From Zygnema cylindricum (lineage: Eukaryota > Streptophyta > Zygnematophyceae > Zygnematales > Zygnemataceae), in NCBI GenBank assembly GCA_037447655.1, contig JBBHKE010002641.1, positions 12,501 through 47,007 of the forward strand: DNA of 34,507 bases, read 5' to 3'. This document shows, one piece after another, positions 10,560-19,866 of the stretch; position 1 is the first letter of the stretch; every line of letters begins with the position of its first letter. A program made the position numbers and the translations under genes. The notes beneath the pieces are model-generated. The model was given only the letters and a program-made list of their open reading frames with translations. It had not been told where the DNA came from and made no database searches.

Positions 10560-10852
10560 ATGAAAGTTTTCGTACTAATGACGTCACAAGGTAACATGAC
10601 TTCGCTATGTCACAAAACCCTAAACATCTACAATGTCACAAAAACCGCGACGTCCACAACCGTCGCCGTTTTTGTAGACATCAACAACTTTAGGAAGTTT
10701 AGTAGTCGTCTACATTTCGTACTCTGTCACCTATTTAAAGTACAAAAAATCCAAGTAACGATTGACATGGGAACAGTTTGAAAAGTACACTCAAATTTTT
10801 TGCTATAATCCAAAGTAACATTTGAAAGTTTTGGTTACATGTGCACACGTCC
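10560..10852 (-). mobile_element. Truncated Harbinger-like fragment, inverted
   Basis: In reverse complement this aligns with the left part of the element at 655. Shared blocks are ATGTAACCRAAACTTT near the end and ATGTTTAGGGTTTTGTGACA in the interior. Its outer end reaches 10852, directly before a TTA (10853-10855) that also serves as the left TTA of the next element. The other end is lost in repeat copy B. It is too short to encode anything. Confidence 0.6.
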
Positions 10853-10855
10853 TTA

Positions 10856-12133
10856 TGTTATTTTCGCATGTGCTAAACTTAAAGTTATTTTATGTCGTTT
10901 CCCTCTATAACTTAGAAATAAACGATAAAATCAGCAACCGTACCAAAAAATAAAAATTACCACCTTACAAATTGCATTATCTTGGAATTTTATACATACA
11001 ATTGTCGTCTAGCGCGATGCAATTTGTCGTTTAGCGCATTTGGACCCACTTTTGCGTCCTTTAAACACATGTTCAAACTTTACATCAAATCACCTCGCGA
11101 TGTGATTTGAAATAAAGTCCAATAAGGTGAGCGAATAGGCAAACACTGTCCCAAGTTTCTAAAGTTTTTTACAATTTTTGTGCGCGGAGTACCAAAAAAA
11201 AAACACACTGCACGTTTACAGCATGTGCGTAATATTTTGCGTGCGCTGATTTCCATACAGGGGTTGTCTCTCTGAAACACACGTGTCTTCACACATATGG
11301 CGTATGACAAATAGTGGCCACCTGTCAGCAGGTGGGAAGATGAAAAACGAAACCCCAAATTCGGTGCGACAACGAAATGTAGATTGTGACTTGACTTGTG
11401 ACAATGTAGATGTTTAGGGTTTGTGCCATTTTGACGTCACGCCTACTTATGGTAGCGTCGACGTCATTATTCAAAAACATTCCGCCAAGGTATCCAGATT
11501 TCGTATTTCAGTCCGTTCCCACTCTGCTAGCCATCATAATAAGGTAAAAGACAGCCAAAAGAAATATTTTTCATAGATATTTCATTTGACACCTTTCTTG
11601 CCTTTTTTTATTGCAAGAATTGTGAGATAGACGCGCTAGTGCGAGAGGGAGAGAGAAAGAGGCGCTTTCACGGACTTCGCTTTTGCAAAAAGCCGTCCGT
11701 TAGTCGAGACCCCCTCCACAGCCATTGTACGGAATTCAGCGCACTGAAAACAATACGCACAGGCTGTAAACGTGCGGTGGGTTTTATTTTTGGTACTCCA
11801 CGCTCAAAAATTGTTTCAATCTTCCGGCACGTGCGACAGAATCCGCCTATTCGTTTACCTCATGGAAATTTATTTAAAATCACCTTGCGAGGTGATTTGA
11901 AATCAAGTTTGAAGATGAGTTGGAAGGACGCGAAAGTGGGTCAAAATGCGCTAAAAGACAAACTACTTCGCGCTAGACGACAAACCGCAGTAAATTTAAA
12001 GTTGTGAGGAAACGTAACTTGTACGGTGTTAATTTCCTTTTTTTGGTACGGCTGCTGATTTTCTCGTTTTTTTCTAAGTTATGGAGGAAAACGACAGAAA
12101 ATAACTGTAACTTTAGCACATGCGAAAGTACCC
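10856..12133 (+). mobile_element. Foldback Harbinger-like element, copy 1, with long inverted arms
   Basis: A 1,278-bp element flanked by TTA at 10853-10855 and 12134-12136. The ends are imperfect inverted repeats (TGTTATTTTCGCATGTGC against GGGTACTTTCGCATGTGC, 15 of 18). Inverted similarity continues inward for about 420 bp: 10856-11275 against 11705-12133, including shared TTTTTGGTACTCC, CTATTCG and CTAGACGACAA words. The middle and right arm match the element at 655 in the same orientation, so the left arm looks like an inverted copy of the right half. A 122-codon frame at 11639 lies in the right arm but is not credible as a gene. A transcript through the element could fold into a long hairpin. 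Confidence 0.7.
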
Positions 12134-12136
12134 TTA

Positions 12137-12770
12137 TTTATGATTTTAAGGGTCGAAATTTCGGGGCGCCAAATTTGAGTTATCAACCCTATTACGCAAT
12201 TCACTGTATACTGTATTGAGACCTATGTCGTAGTGTACACGTCAGAATACGGAGCACATTAAGATGCTGCCAGAAATGCTTTACGAATCCAAACCGTACC
12301 GTATTTTAAACAATCGCCGAGTCGCACTAATGGAAGCAGAACAGGACAGTCTAGGTTCGTTACGAGGCCCAGTAGTTAAGAAAATCTTGTTTCACTGTAC
12401 TGCACTCTACCGATATCGACAGGATTGCTTATCGCAGTTTGGAAATTTTACATCATGTACATACAGTGAAAAAGACAAAGGAAAAGTACACCAATCGTGT
12501 CACTGTCCACATTGGACCGTTTTTTTAAATAAAAAAGTTGTTCACAAAAGTCCAAACGACGAATACACGTGTTGACCTCACTTATGTTGACTGTACGGAA
12601 AGAAGTTAGTAAGATCGCTCGATTGATTCCTTCCTTTTGCGACGATTCCATCTGAAGACTGTGCCATTGTTAAAGTCGAAACCCTAATCGATCTACTGCA
12701 GCTGCTACTCGAGAAAGAAACTGCCACGTGTCTTTCTCTAAAAACCTCGTGACGTGGCGAGGAAGCAGCC
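12137..12770 (+). promoter_or_regulatory. Upstream region of the LRR gene fragment, copy 1
   Basis: Lies between the foldback element and the signal-peptide ATG. It contains W-box-like TTGAC cores near 12572 and 12586, and G-box/ACGT elements close to the start (CCACGTGT near 12724, GTGACGTGG near 12751). No clear TATA box is seen. A 103-codon frame at 12264-12575 is Cys-rich at its end (SCHCPHW); it is identical in both copies, but so is all surrounding DNA, so identity is no evidence of selection. I do not recognise that protein. Confidence 0.3.
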
Positions 12771-13348
12771 ATGGTGACTATCAAGATCCTAATGACAACG
12801 ATACTGCTTTTTATTTTCCACGTGGCACCCTCGTACGGAGTAACCATGGCAGCAGGAGACAGTAAGTTCCACAGCTCTCTGCTCAACCTTTCCCCGCCAC
12901 TTCGATCTTCGTGTCTGCCTTCGCACGTGTCACAGACCGCTCTCATTCGCTCCGTGCGGCTTCTGACGTCATTCATTGCTGCTGCACAGAGGGCGCTGCA
13001 GGCGGTGAAGGCGGCCGTCAAGAACAAGGGGCGATTTCCGGAGATCAAATGTGGTACAAACTATTTCGTGTGCGATAAATCTGGTCGCGTGACTCAAATG
13101 TGAGTGATTGTTATCGCTGCGTGCACTCTCTGCTGCTTTCAATGCGAACAGAAACATCGCACTTAATTTTTACTCGGAGGCTGTCTGCACTCTCTGCTGC
13201 GGTCAATCCGCACTAATAGACCGCCTGATAATTCTCTGCTGCCATGAGATCCGCACTGAAAGTCGCACTGAAATATGTTGTTCACAGGCCGCCTGGATTT
13301 CCTGCTGAGATGCTCTTTGCGATGCTTGGGCGCTGTCGAGGCTTGCAG
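12771..13348 (+). pseudogene. LRR receptor-like gene 5' fragment, copy 1 (three exons, truncated)
   Basis: Exon 1, 12771-12861, encodes a signal peptide with a hydrophobic core (KILMTTILLFIFHVAPSYG) after a good start context (GCAGCCATGG), and ends at a GTAAGT donor. Exon 2, 12988-13099, encodes an LRRNT_2-like cap: RALQAVKAAVKN, then a Cys pair ending in VCDKSGRVTQM, and stops at a GTGAGT donor in phase 2. Exon 3, from 13288 after CACAG, begins a first LRR (GFPAEMLFAMLGRCRGLQ) and is cut by a G-rich tract at 13349. Phase-2 junctions between LRR exons are a known feature of many plant LRR genes. In this copy the intron-1 acceptor is mutated (GCAC in place of GCAG), yet the 126-nt intron is stop-free and in frame. 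No further LRR, membrane segment or kinase follows. LRRNT assignment is by motif only. Confidence 0.65.
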
Positions 13349-13440
13349 AGGGGGGAAGGGGGAAGGGGGGAGGGTGGAGGGGGGAGGGAGGGGCGGAGAA
13401 TGAAGGAACTCATCCATCGTTCGGTGGGAGGGGGGTGCAG
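13349..13440. repeat. G-rich tract (potential G-quadruplex), copy 1
   Basis: Runs of four to seven G separated by one to three bases, repeated over about 60 bp, followed by looser G-rich sequence. It truncates LRR exon 3. The equivalent tract in copy 2 has a different run pattern. Confidence 0.85.
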
Positions 13441-14197
13441 GGATATAGGGACTCTTCAGGGGGAAAAGCGCCGGGTGTAATCTCACACGATTGACTTATT
13501 TGTGAGTGAACCCTGGGAGGGGGGATGCATCTCAAGTTGTACTAAAAAAAGAAAAGGCAAAAAATAAAGCAATAATTTTCATAAATATACCACAATATGT
13601 GAATCAAATGTTACAATTATTTTTCTACATTTCGTTATTGTTGTGAAAGTGGAGGAGGGGGGCAGGGAGAGAGAATAATCCGGTGAGTGAATGTAAGGTT
13701 GTCGGGTGCATCTCATAGGAAAAAAAATAAAAATGCTTAAAATCATAATTGTACAAAAAAAACAATCGTACAATGTTAATCACGTTTCACAATTTTTTTA
13801 GACTTCCGTTTGTTGAAATTAAAAGAAAGGTAATTCCTATCCGAATGTTTTTAAGAGATGTCACGAGATTAAGACACGTGAGATGAGAAGCTATGGTTGC
13901 CTATGATAGTTAGAGCTAGACGAGAGAGAGTGAGAGAAAGTGGTCTATAGCACAAAAGTGGTGGACTGGCCAAGATTTGATCCTGCCAAGATTTAACCCT
14001 GACTTGATCCTGATAAAATTTGATCCTGCCCGGCTAACATTTGATCCTGCCCGGCTAACATTTGATCCTGGCCCTACAGTGTCTTGCTTGCAATCTAGGC
14101 TGTCGTTCGTATCCAGTTGTCGTAGAAGATTTTGACACCAACATTGAGTGTGATTCATTAAAAACTTGTTATGCACAGACTAAACCACTTAACGCAA
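13441..14197. other. Spacer between the LRR fragment and the copia element, with a 21-bp tandem repeat
   Basis: Nothing gene-like is supported. A tandem repeat with a 21-bp unit, TTTGATCCTGCCCGGCTAAC plus A, has two perfect units at 14019-14060 and degenerate units on both sides (about 13972-14075). A polypurine stretch lies near 13650-13670. The corresponding repeat in copy 2 is at about 23031-23134. Confidence 0.6.
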
Positions 14198-14826
14198 TGA
14201 AACCTAACTAGCGCACATAGAGCGGATGGAACGAAATGTACTTACGGGATATGGTGCGCGTTGCATAATTTGACGGACGCCAAAGGGAAAAACATTATGA
14301 TCGGACGGCCCGCGTGAGCGTCAACGGACTGGAATGGTTTTTTTGGCAACTTATATAAAAAAAGCCACATGTTGACACGTGGCACCACCTCATTGGATGC
14401 CGGAGGAGGAGACAAAACCATTGCGTCGGATGTGGACGATACCTCCTCTTTAGTGGTGTCGTACAGCCGCCCTACAGCTACCGTACAAATTCTGTGGCGG
14501 CTAGTAAATATTTGTACATAGCGTAGTAAATATTTGTGCATAGTTTCGGTGTACTTCACAGTCCTCCCACTGAGTGGGAGTTTAGTAGATAGGCTATGTG
14601 AGTAGGTAGTCTAAGACCTACAGTTTTTAAAATGTGTCTTAAAGCCCTCTCTCTCAAAGTCCACCTGGAAAAATCTGTTGTTAGGCGATTTCATTTGCCT
14701 ACAACTCAAGGGAGTCTCGTCCTCACAGAGTAATGCTCGACAATATTTTTGCCTGTCTGGGTGGCAAATATACCTTGATAAATTATAGTGGGTCATGGTT
14801 ATTCTTGAGTCTTAGTTTAAGCTGCA
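14198..14826 (+). mobile_element. Copia 5' LTR-like repeat, copy 1
   Basis: Begins TGAAACCTAACTAGC and matches, at roughly 75% by eye, the repeat at 32921-33521 that begins TGATACCTAACTAGC. It holds a TATATAAAA box at about 14352. Similarity with the 3' repeat runs almost to the gag ATG at 14841, leaving no room for a normal primer-binding site, so the right border is uncertain and part of this may be leader rather than LTR. Confidence 0.6.
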
Positions 14827-14840
14827 CATTCTGTAAGATA

Positions 14841-16729
14841 ATGGAGTCCAAAAAATTCCAGGTTATGGGCCCAGCCTCTAGGGTACCTACGTTTCATGGT
14901 ACAAGATATGTTTACTGGAAATTAATGATAGTTCGACCACTATTTGGAAAACATTTTTGGAGGGTAGTGTCCGGTGATATTTTATCACATCCCCGACAAC
15001 CACTAGGTTTTGGTGTGGTCACATTCTCTGGGGCACCACGATCCTCAGTGAGAATATTGGATCAAATGGAGAAGGAAAGGGAGACAACCACTTCGAGGGT
15101 GGAGGAGTCTACGAAAAAGAAAGGGCCAGCAAAGACAACTGCGGTGATAGTTGAAGCATCTAGAGAATTTGTAGAGATGAAAACTCAAGCAAATGATCCT
15201 CAGTTGTGATAATACAACAACAAGGTGGCCAAGCACTTAATCCTTCTGAGTATGGTCAAAGCGATCGCACTCCAGTACTTTGAGGTGGATTCGGCTGTCA
15301 ACATTTTGAGTTCTTTGGAGAGCACTTACAAGAGTGTTTGAATTCCGAAGCAACAGCTGATTGATTTGAAAATTACTGCCTATCGGTATAAAGGGGAAGT
15401 ATGAGAGCATGAGAAAATATTGCAATGATTTGGCACTATTGTTTGCGGAATTAACTAGTCAAATAAGTTCTCAAACAAAGAAATAAGTTAATTCTTTAAT
15501 AATAAAACTTCCTTTGGAGTACGAAAACATTCTTAACCAGTTATAAGAACTATAAGATGCTACATGCAAGTGGGAAAAAACAGTGGGGATGATCTTGGTA
15601 AAGGAGAATATTTTGGAGCTAAAGAAAGATAGTTCAAGTGTACAAGCTTTGGCAGTTTGGAACTGATTGGAGGAAGCGTGGAGATCGCCTCTTTGGAAAC
15701 AATTTTAAAAATTTCGGTGAGAAAGGAAAAGAAAAATGGATAATGGAGTGGACCTCTAAAAAGAGTGTGTCATTTTTTCAAGAAGCCGAGGCATTACATG
15801 GCATACTGTAACTGGCTTGCAGTTCTAAGAATCAACGATGGGCAAGCTTATAGGAGCCAAGGGGAGAACAAAAAAGCTCACCTCACACATGTTCACGGAG
15901 ATGAGGATGAGGAGTGAGCCGAAAAGAACAAAAAGTCGGAGAAACTTCTTCCGAATGAAAAGTTGGATGACAAACAAGTGGAGATTCCGAGGAAACAAAG
16001 ATGTGCATTGGGAGGAATTCGAGAGAAATCGGGGTAAAGATGGATCATCGTCTCCAACGCATTAATGCATGTGCCGAGATAAAAAGTTATGTAAAAAACT
16101 CAAGAAAATCCCTTTAGTTGAGAATGAGCTAGGGGATGGGAAGATAGTAACAACTAGCCTAGTTGGGTCACCTGATCTTACAATGTTAGTGGATGGGAAA
16201 GCATCAATTAGAACCTTATCATATCTGAACTACTGTATTGGATGAGAAGTATTTCGACACGAATACAAGCAAGATAGTTATGACAGTTAGCTTCAGAGAT
16301 GAGGTCTACTTCATAGTTGAAAAATGCAGACGAGGAATGATTCGCATTGTTTTGAGTAATTTGTATATTTATGTTAATGGTGTATTGTTGTGGCATAAAA
16401 GATAGGGACATGTTGATGTCGATAAGCTTAAAGAAATGAGTATTAAGGGAAATTTACAAGGAATCAAGCTTGGCGGTTAAATGGGAAAGGATGATTGTAG
16501 TGGATGTGCACGAGGGAAGTTACACATGTTGTCATTCTAAAGAGGAAAAAGTACTAGATGTGGTACATAGTGATGCTCGGGGGCTAGCTAGAGTCTTTAT
16601 CTGCCGGTGAGCAAAGGTATATGCTACCTTTCACAGATAATTGATCTCAGTATTCACGAGTATGTTTTATAAGAACTAAGTCTGAAATTTTCTCAGTTTC
16701 CAAAAAATGTAAAACATAGAACGAAAAGC
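14841..16729 (+). pseudogene. Ty1/copia gag to early integrase, copy 1, degenerate
   Basis: The ATG at 14841 starts a gag N-terminus (FHGTRYVYWKL). After frame breaks, UBN2-type gag sequence appears (KQQLIDLKITAYRYK near 15348, then NDLALLFAEL). A worn zinc knuckle lies at 15768-15809: Cys-x2-Phe in place of the second Cys, then His and Cys. A GAG-pre-integrase segment follows at about 16385-16540, with LWHKR, GHVDVDKLKEMS and CSGCARGK. Integrase begins with VLDVVHSDARGLA and ends at 16729, where the hAT target duplication and element start. I could not place a convincing DSGA protease motif. Many stops make it inactive. Confidence 0.8.
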
Positions 16730-16737
16730 TCCATAAG

Positions 16738-18864
16738 TAGTGTTGGGTATCGAGGACCACTTGCCCATATTCAATATTTACCGAATTTTAGGTACTCGAT
16801 AATCGATTTATCGCCTTAATATATTGATTATCGAAATATCGCAATATTTAGTAGATATATTGCCAATATTATATATCTCTATGTATCGAATGAATTTCTA
16901 GGGTTTTTTTTTTGTAGTCTGCAGCCACCACTACTTCTGCAGCTAGTATTACTAGCTGCAGCTGCTATTACTAGTGCAACAGCTGGTAGTACTAGCAACA
17001 GCTGCTAGTACTAGTGCTGTAGCTGGTACTGCTAGTACTAGTGCTGTAGCTGGTAGTGCTAGATGAAGGTGCTTTTACTAGGGCTGCAGATGGTAGTACT
17101 AGCTGCAACATTGTAGTACTAGCTGCAACTAGTGCTGCAGCAGGTAGTTCTAGTTCAAGCTGCTAGTAGTGCCGCAGCTGGTAGTATTAGTAGCGTAGTA
17201 GTGCTGTAGCTAGTAGTATTAGCAACAGCTGGTAGTATTAGTAGCACCTGCTAGTGTTAGTGCAGTAGCTGGTAGTGCAAGCTGCAGGTGCTAGTACTAG
17301 TACTGCAGCTGGTAGTATTAGTAAGAGCTGCTAGTACTACTGCTGAAGTTGGTAGTGCTACGTGTATCTGCTAGTACTGCATTTGCTTGTATTGGTGCTG
17401 CAGATGGTAGTGCTATGGTAGTGCTGGTAGTGTTGGTAGTGCTATGGTAGTGATAGGTGCAGTTGCTAGTACTAGTGCTGCAGCTCGGAGTGTTTAGATG
17501 TAGCTGCTAGTATTAGTGCTGCTAGTAGTAGTGCTGTGTTGGTAGTACTAGCTGCAGCTAATGTTGCAGCTGGTAGTACTAGCTGCAGCTAGTGCTGCAG
17601 TTGGTAGTATTAGCAGCACCTGCTAGTACTAGTGTTGGAGCTGTTAGTACTAGTGCTGGAACTGGTACTAGTGTTGGACCTGGTAGTGGCTGCAGCTGCT
17701 AGTATTAGTGTTGCAGCTGGTAGTATTAGTAGGTGTTGCTAGTACTAATGCTGTAGGTGGTAGTGCTATTTGCATCTGTTAGTACTAGTGCTGTTAGTAC
17801 TAGAGCTGCAGATGGTAGTATTAGCAGTACAAGTGCAGTGCTATGGTAGTGCTAGATGCAGCTACTAGTACTAGTGTTGCAGCCAGTACTAGTACTAGTG
17901 CTACTAGTGTTGCAACAAGTACTAGTACTAGTGTTGCAGTTGGTAGTATTAGCAGCACAGCTGCAGTGCTATGGTAGTGCTAGATGCAGCTGCTAGTACA
18001 AGTCCTACTGCAGTTGGTAGTATTACCTACTATTCCAAATTTGTGAAATTACACTTCTAATCATAACATCAATAAAATCAAAATACACCTTTTTTGCCAT
18101 TCAAAAATTGCAATATAATTCCAATACCAATTCCAAATATATAATATAAATCAATATGTGGCCAGAAGTAACCCATATTTCCACATTAATATTAATTATT
18201 TATTTTTCCAAATTTCAAATCTATTTCCCTAAATGAAAAAAATTCAAACTCGCAAATATTTCAAAATCCGACATGTCCAAAACATTCGCTTAGTTTGACA
18301 TCTCCCACATTCAAACATGTGGTTATTCTATAATCCCAAAATCCCAAATTTTCTAATTTCCCAATTTCCATAATTCCAAGCGGGGTGTCATCATCCTCTA
18401 AACCTCCCATGTTGCCTCCTATCCCTTGGGAATCCATAGAGAAAACTAAAATTTCTTGGCTGAAGCGAAGAGAGAGAGAGAGAGGTAATTTTTTTTTGTC
18501 AGTTCATCTTTTGACAAATTTAGTGTCTACTTTTCGTACGTCAAATTCTGTCCGTACAAAGTAATGAATGCTATGCGTTACAGAATTAGTAATTTTTTTG
18601 CGGTTCCATTTTGCGGCGTTTACCGTGAAGTTACGGAGTAAAATTCACGTCGTACGTGGCGTCTCACGGTGCACAAAATTTTTACTTCTCGGCAAAATAA
18701 CATATTATATAAAATAAAAATTTTAAAAAATACTACATATCGCGATAATCATCGCGATATTTAATGTTGGTATCGATACGATATATCGAGAACCCTCCGA
18801 TCGATATTCGATATATTGAAGATCGAAAATATCGCGATATGAAATCACCCGATACCCAACACTA
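16738..18864 (+). mobile_element. hAT element, copy 1, internally deleted or chimeric
   Basis: Left end TAGTGTTGGGTATCGAGG at 16738; right end CCCAACACTA at 18855-18864, a good inverted match. It contains the minisatellite at about 16911-18030 and AT-rich sequence to about 18375. It then jumps at 18376 to the right subterminal region, matching 30256-30736 at about 90%. The transposase region present in copy 2 is missing. The octamer before it is TCCATAAG but the one after is AAGATTAC, so the two ends do not share a target duplication. Subterminal palindromes ATCGCGATAATCATCGCGAT lie near 18740. Confidence 0.75.
16911..18030. repeat. Palindrome-rich minisatellite in the hAT left subterminal region, copy 1
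   Basis: About 1.1 kb built from permutations of GCTGCAGCTGGTAGTACTAGT. The units are assembled from self-complementary hexamers: CTGCAG, CAGCTG, ACTAGT, AGTACT and GCTAGC. Unit length varies around 18-30 nt. A triplet rhythm is evident (GCT, AGT, ACT, GGT), but no long open frame survives. Copy 2 at 25970-27089 differs by about one base and has no length change. Confidence 0.9.
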
Positions 18865-19820
18865 AAGATTACATATTCAAAGTAGAAATGAAAATCTCCG
18901 ATGCAACTTTTAACGACCTCTAAAGAATGTTTTTGGTGGCTATAAAAAAATGGAAATTTGCACATAGCACAAAAAAGATTAAAAATATATGAAGACCTCT
19001 CCCAAATAGTCAGATACACTTCTTAAGTACCTCTAAAACTGAAATCTGAGTTTAACCTTTGGAAAAGGTATAAGCCGAGGGTAAAAACCCTCAGACTGCC
19101 AATAAACGTTTGATGCTTTTGGGGGTATCAGTTTAAATCCAGTGCTGTTTACGGGTACCACTAACGGATACCATGTATAACTTTTTCGAAAGCGTCCCAG
19201 AAAACGCCCAGCTTACCGTATTAGGTCAACCCTTAACTGTGAGGTGACGACAGAAACAAAGTTTAGTATGTTAATAAGGGGAATCTACCCTCTGGTACAA
19301 ATTCGTTACATTGACACGTTTCTTCCGTACAGTATACATGCATATAAACCATAGTTAAAAAGTAGGTGAAAGTAGGCCCATACAATATGCCTATTGTACG
19401 CAAAACAAGTAGGCCCATACAATATGCCTATTGTACGCAAAACATACAATATGACCTTAAGACCCATATTGTATTCTGACCTATTCGGACCAATTAAAAC
19501 ATTCGGACCAATTTTGTTAGTTAAACCGTCAGATTCGGACGATCGGAAGGCTGCTGATCAAAGTATCGATCTAAGAAGAAAAGCCCATAACACAACTTAC
19601 GATAAAGGCGCCGACCAAAGGCCTACCATAAAAACGCCTACTTTTGAACTATGATATAAACTATTATAAAGCCTGCCGCGCGGTCCTGTGTGGTACAATA
19701 CTTCGAACAGTCATGTGTAGAAAACAAACAAGCGTAAAAGGTTTTACCCAGATTACACATAGGATAGGGTGACAAACTGGAAACGGGACCGAACTGGAGC
19801 AACAAAACCTGCGATTTGAG
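18865..19820. other. Duplication junction spacer, single copy in this window
   Basis: Between the hAT right end and the start of duplicate copy 2, this sequence is not repeated elsewhere in the window. It holds a small hairpin GAGGGTAAAAACCCTC near 19076-19091 and a 37-bp tandem duplication at about 19371-19444 (AGGCCCATACAATATGCC recurring at 19374 and 19411). The 86-codon frame at 19394 spans that repeat and is not credible. No gene is recognised. Confidence 0.6.
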
Positions 19821-19866
19821 CCAAAGTAACATTTGAAAGTTTTGGTTACATGTGCACACGTCCTTA

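Larger units (their letters stand above)
10810..18095 (+). repeat. 7.3 kb direct duplication, copy 1
   Basis: Pairs with 19821-27154. The coordinate offset is 9011 at the left, 9012 after a one-base T-run change near 12050, and 9059 from about 13490 to the end. I counted about four substitutions from 10810 to 12915 and very few from 13490 to 18095 outside the islands described in Part 2, so identity is near 99.8%. The left border is at 10810/19821. The right border is at 18095/27154, inside the hAT element, where identity falls sharply although both sides remain hAT sequence. This could be a true segmental duplication or two haplotypes assembled in tandem. Confidence 0.9.

Noticed and set aside
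11639-12007. 122-codon frame present in both duplicate copies
   Set aside because: It lies in the right arm of the foldback element. Its conservation reflects the recent duplication only.
12264-12575. 103-codon Cys-containing frame, identical in both copies
   Set aside because: All surrounding noncoding DNA is equally identical, no family is recognised and no splice or start evidence was found. Noted under the upstream region only.
13972-14075. 21-bp direct repeats considered as a CRISPR-like array
   Set aside because: Units are contiguous without spacers, only two are perfect, and the context is eukaryotic; it is a simple tandem repeat.
14242-14559. 105-codon minus-strand frame, present twice
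   Set aside because: Lies within the copia LTR-like repeat, antisense to its promoter; duplicated only because the block is.
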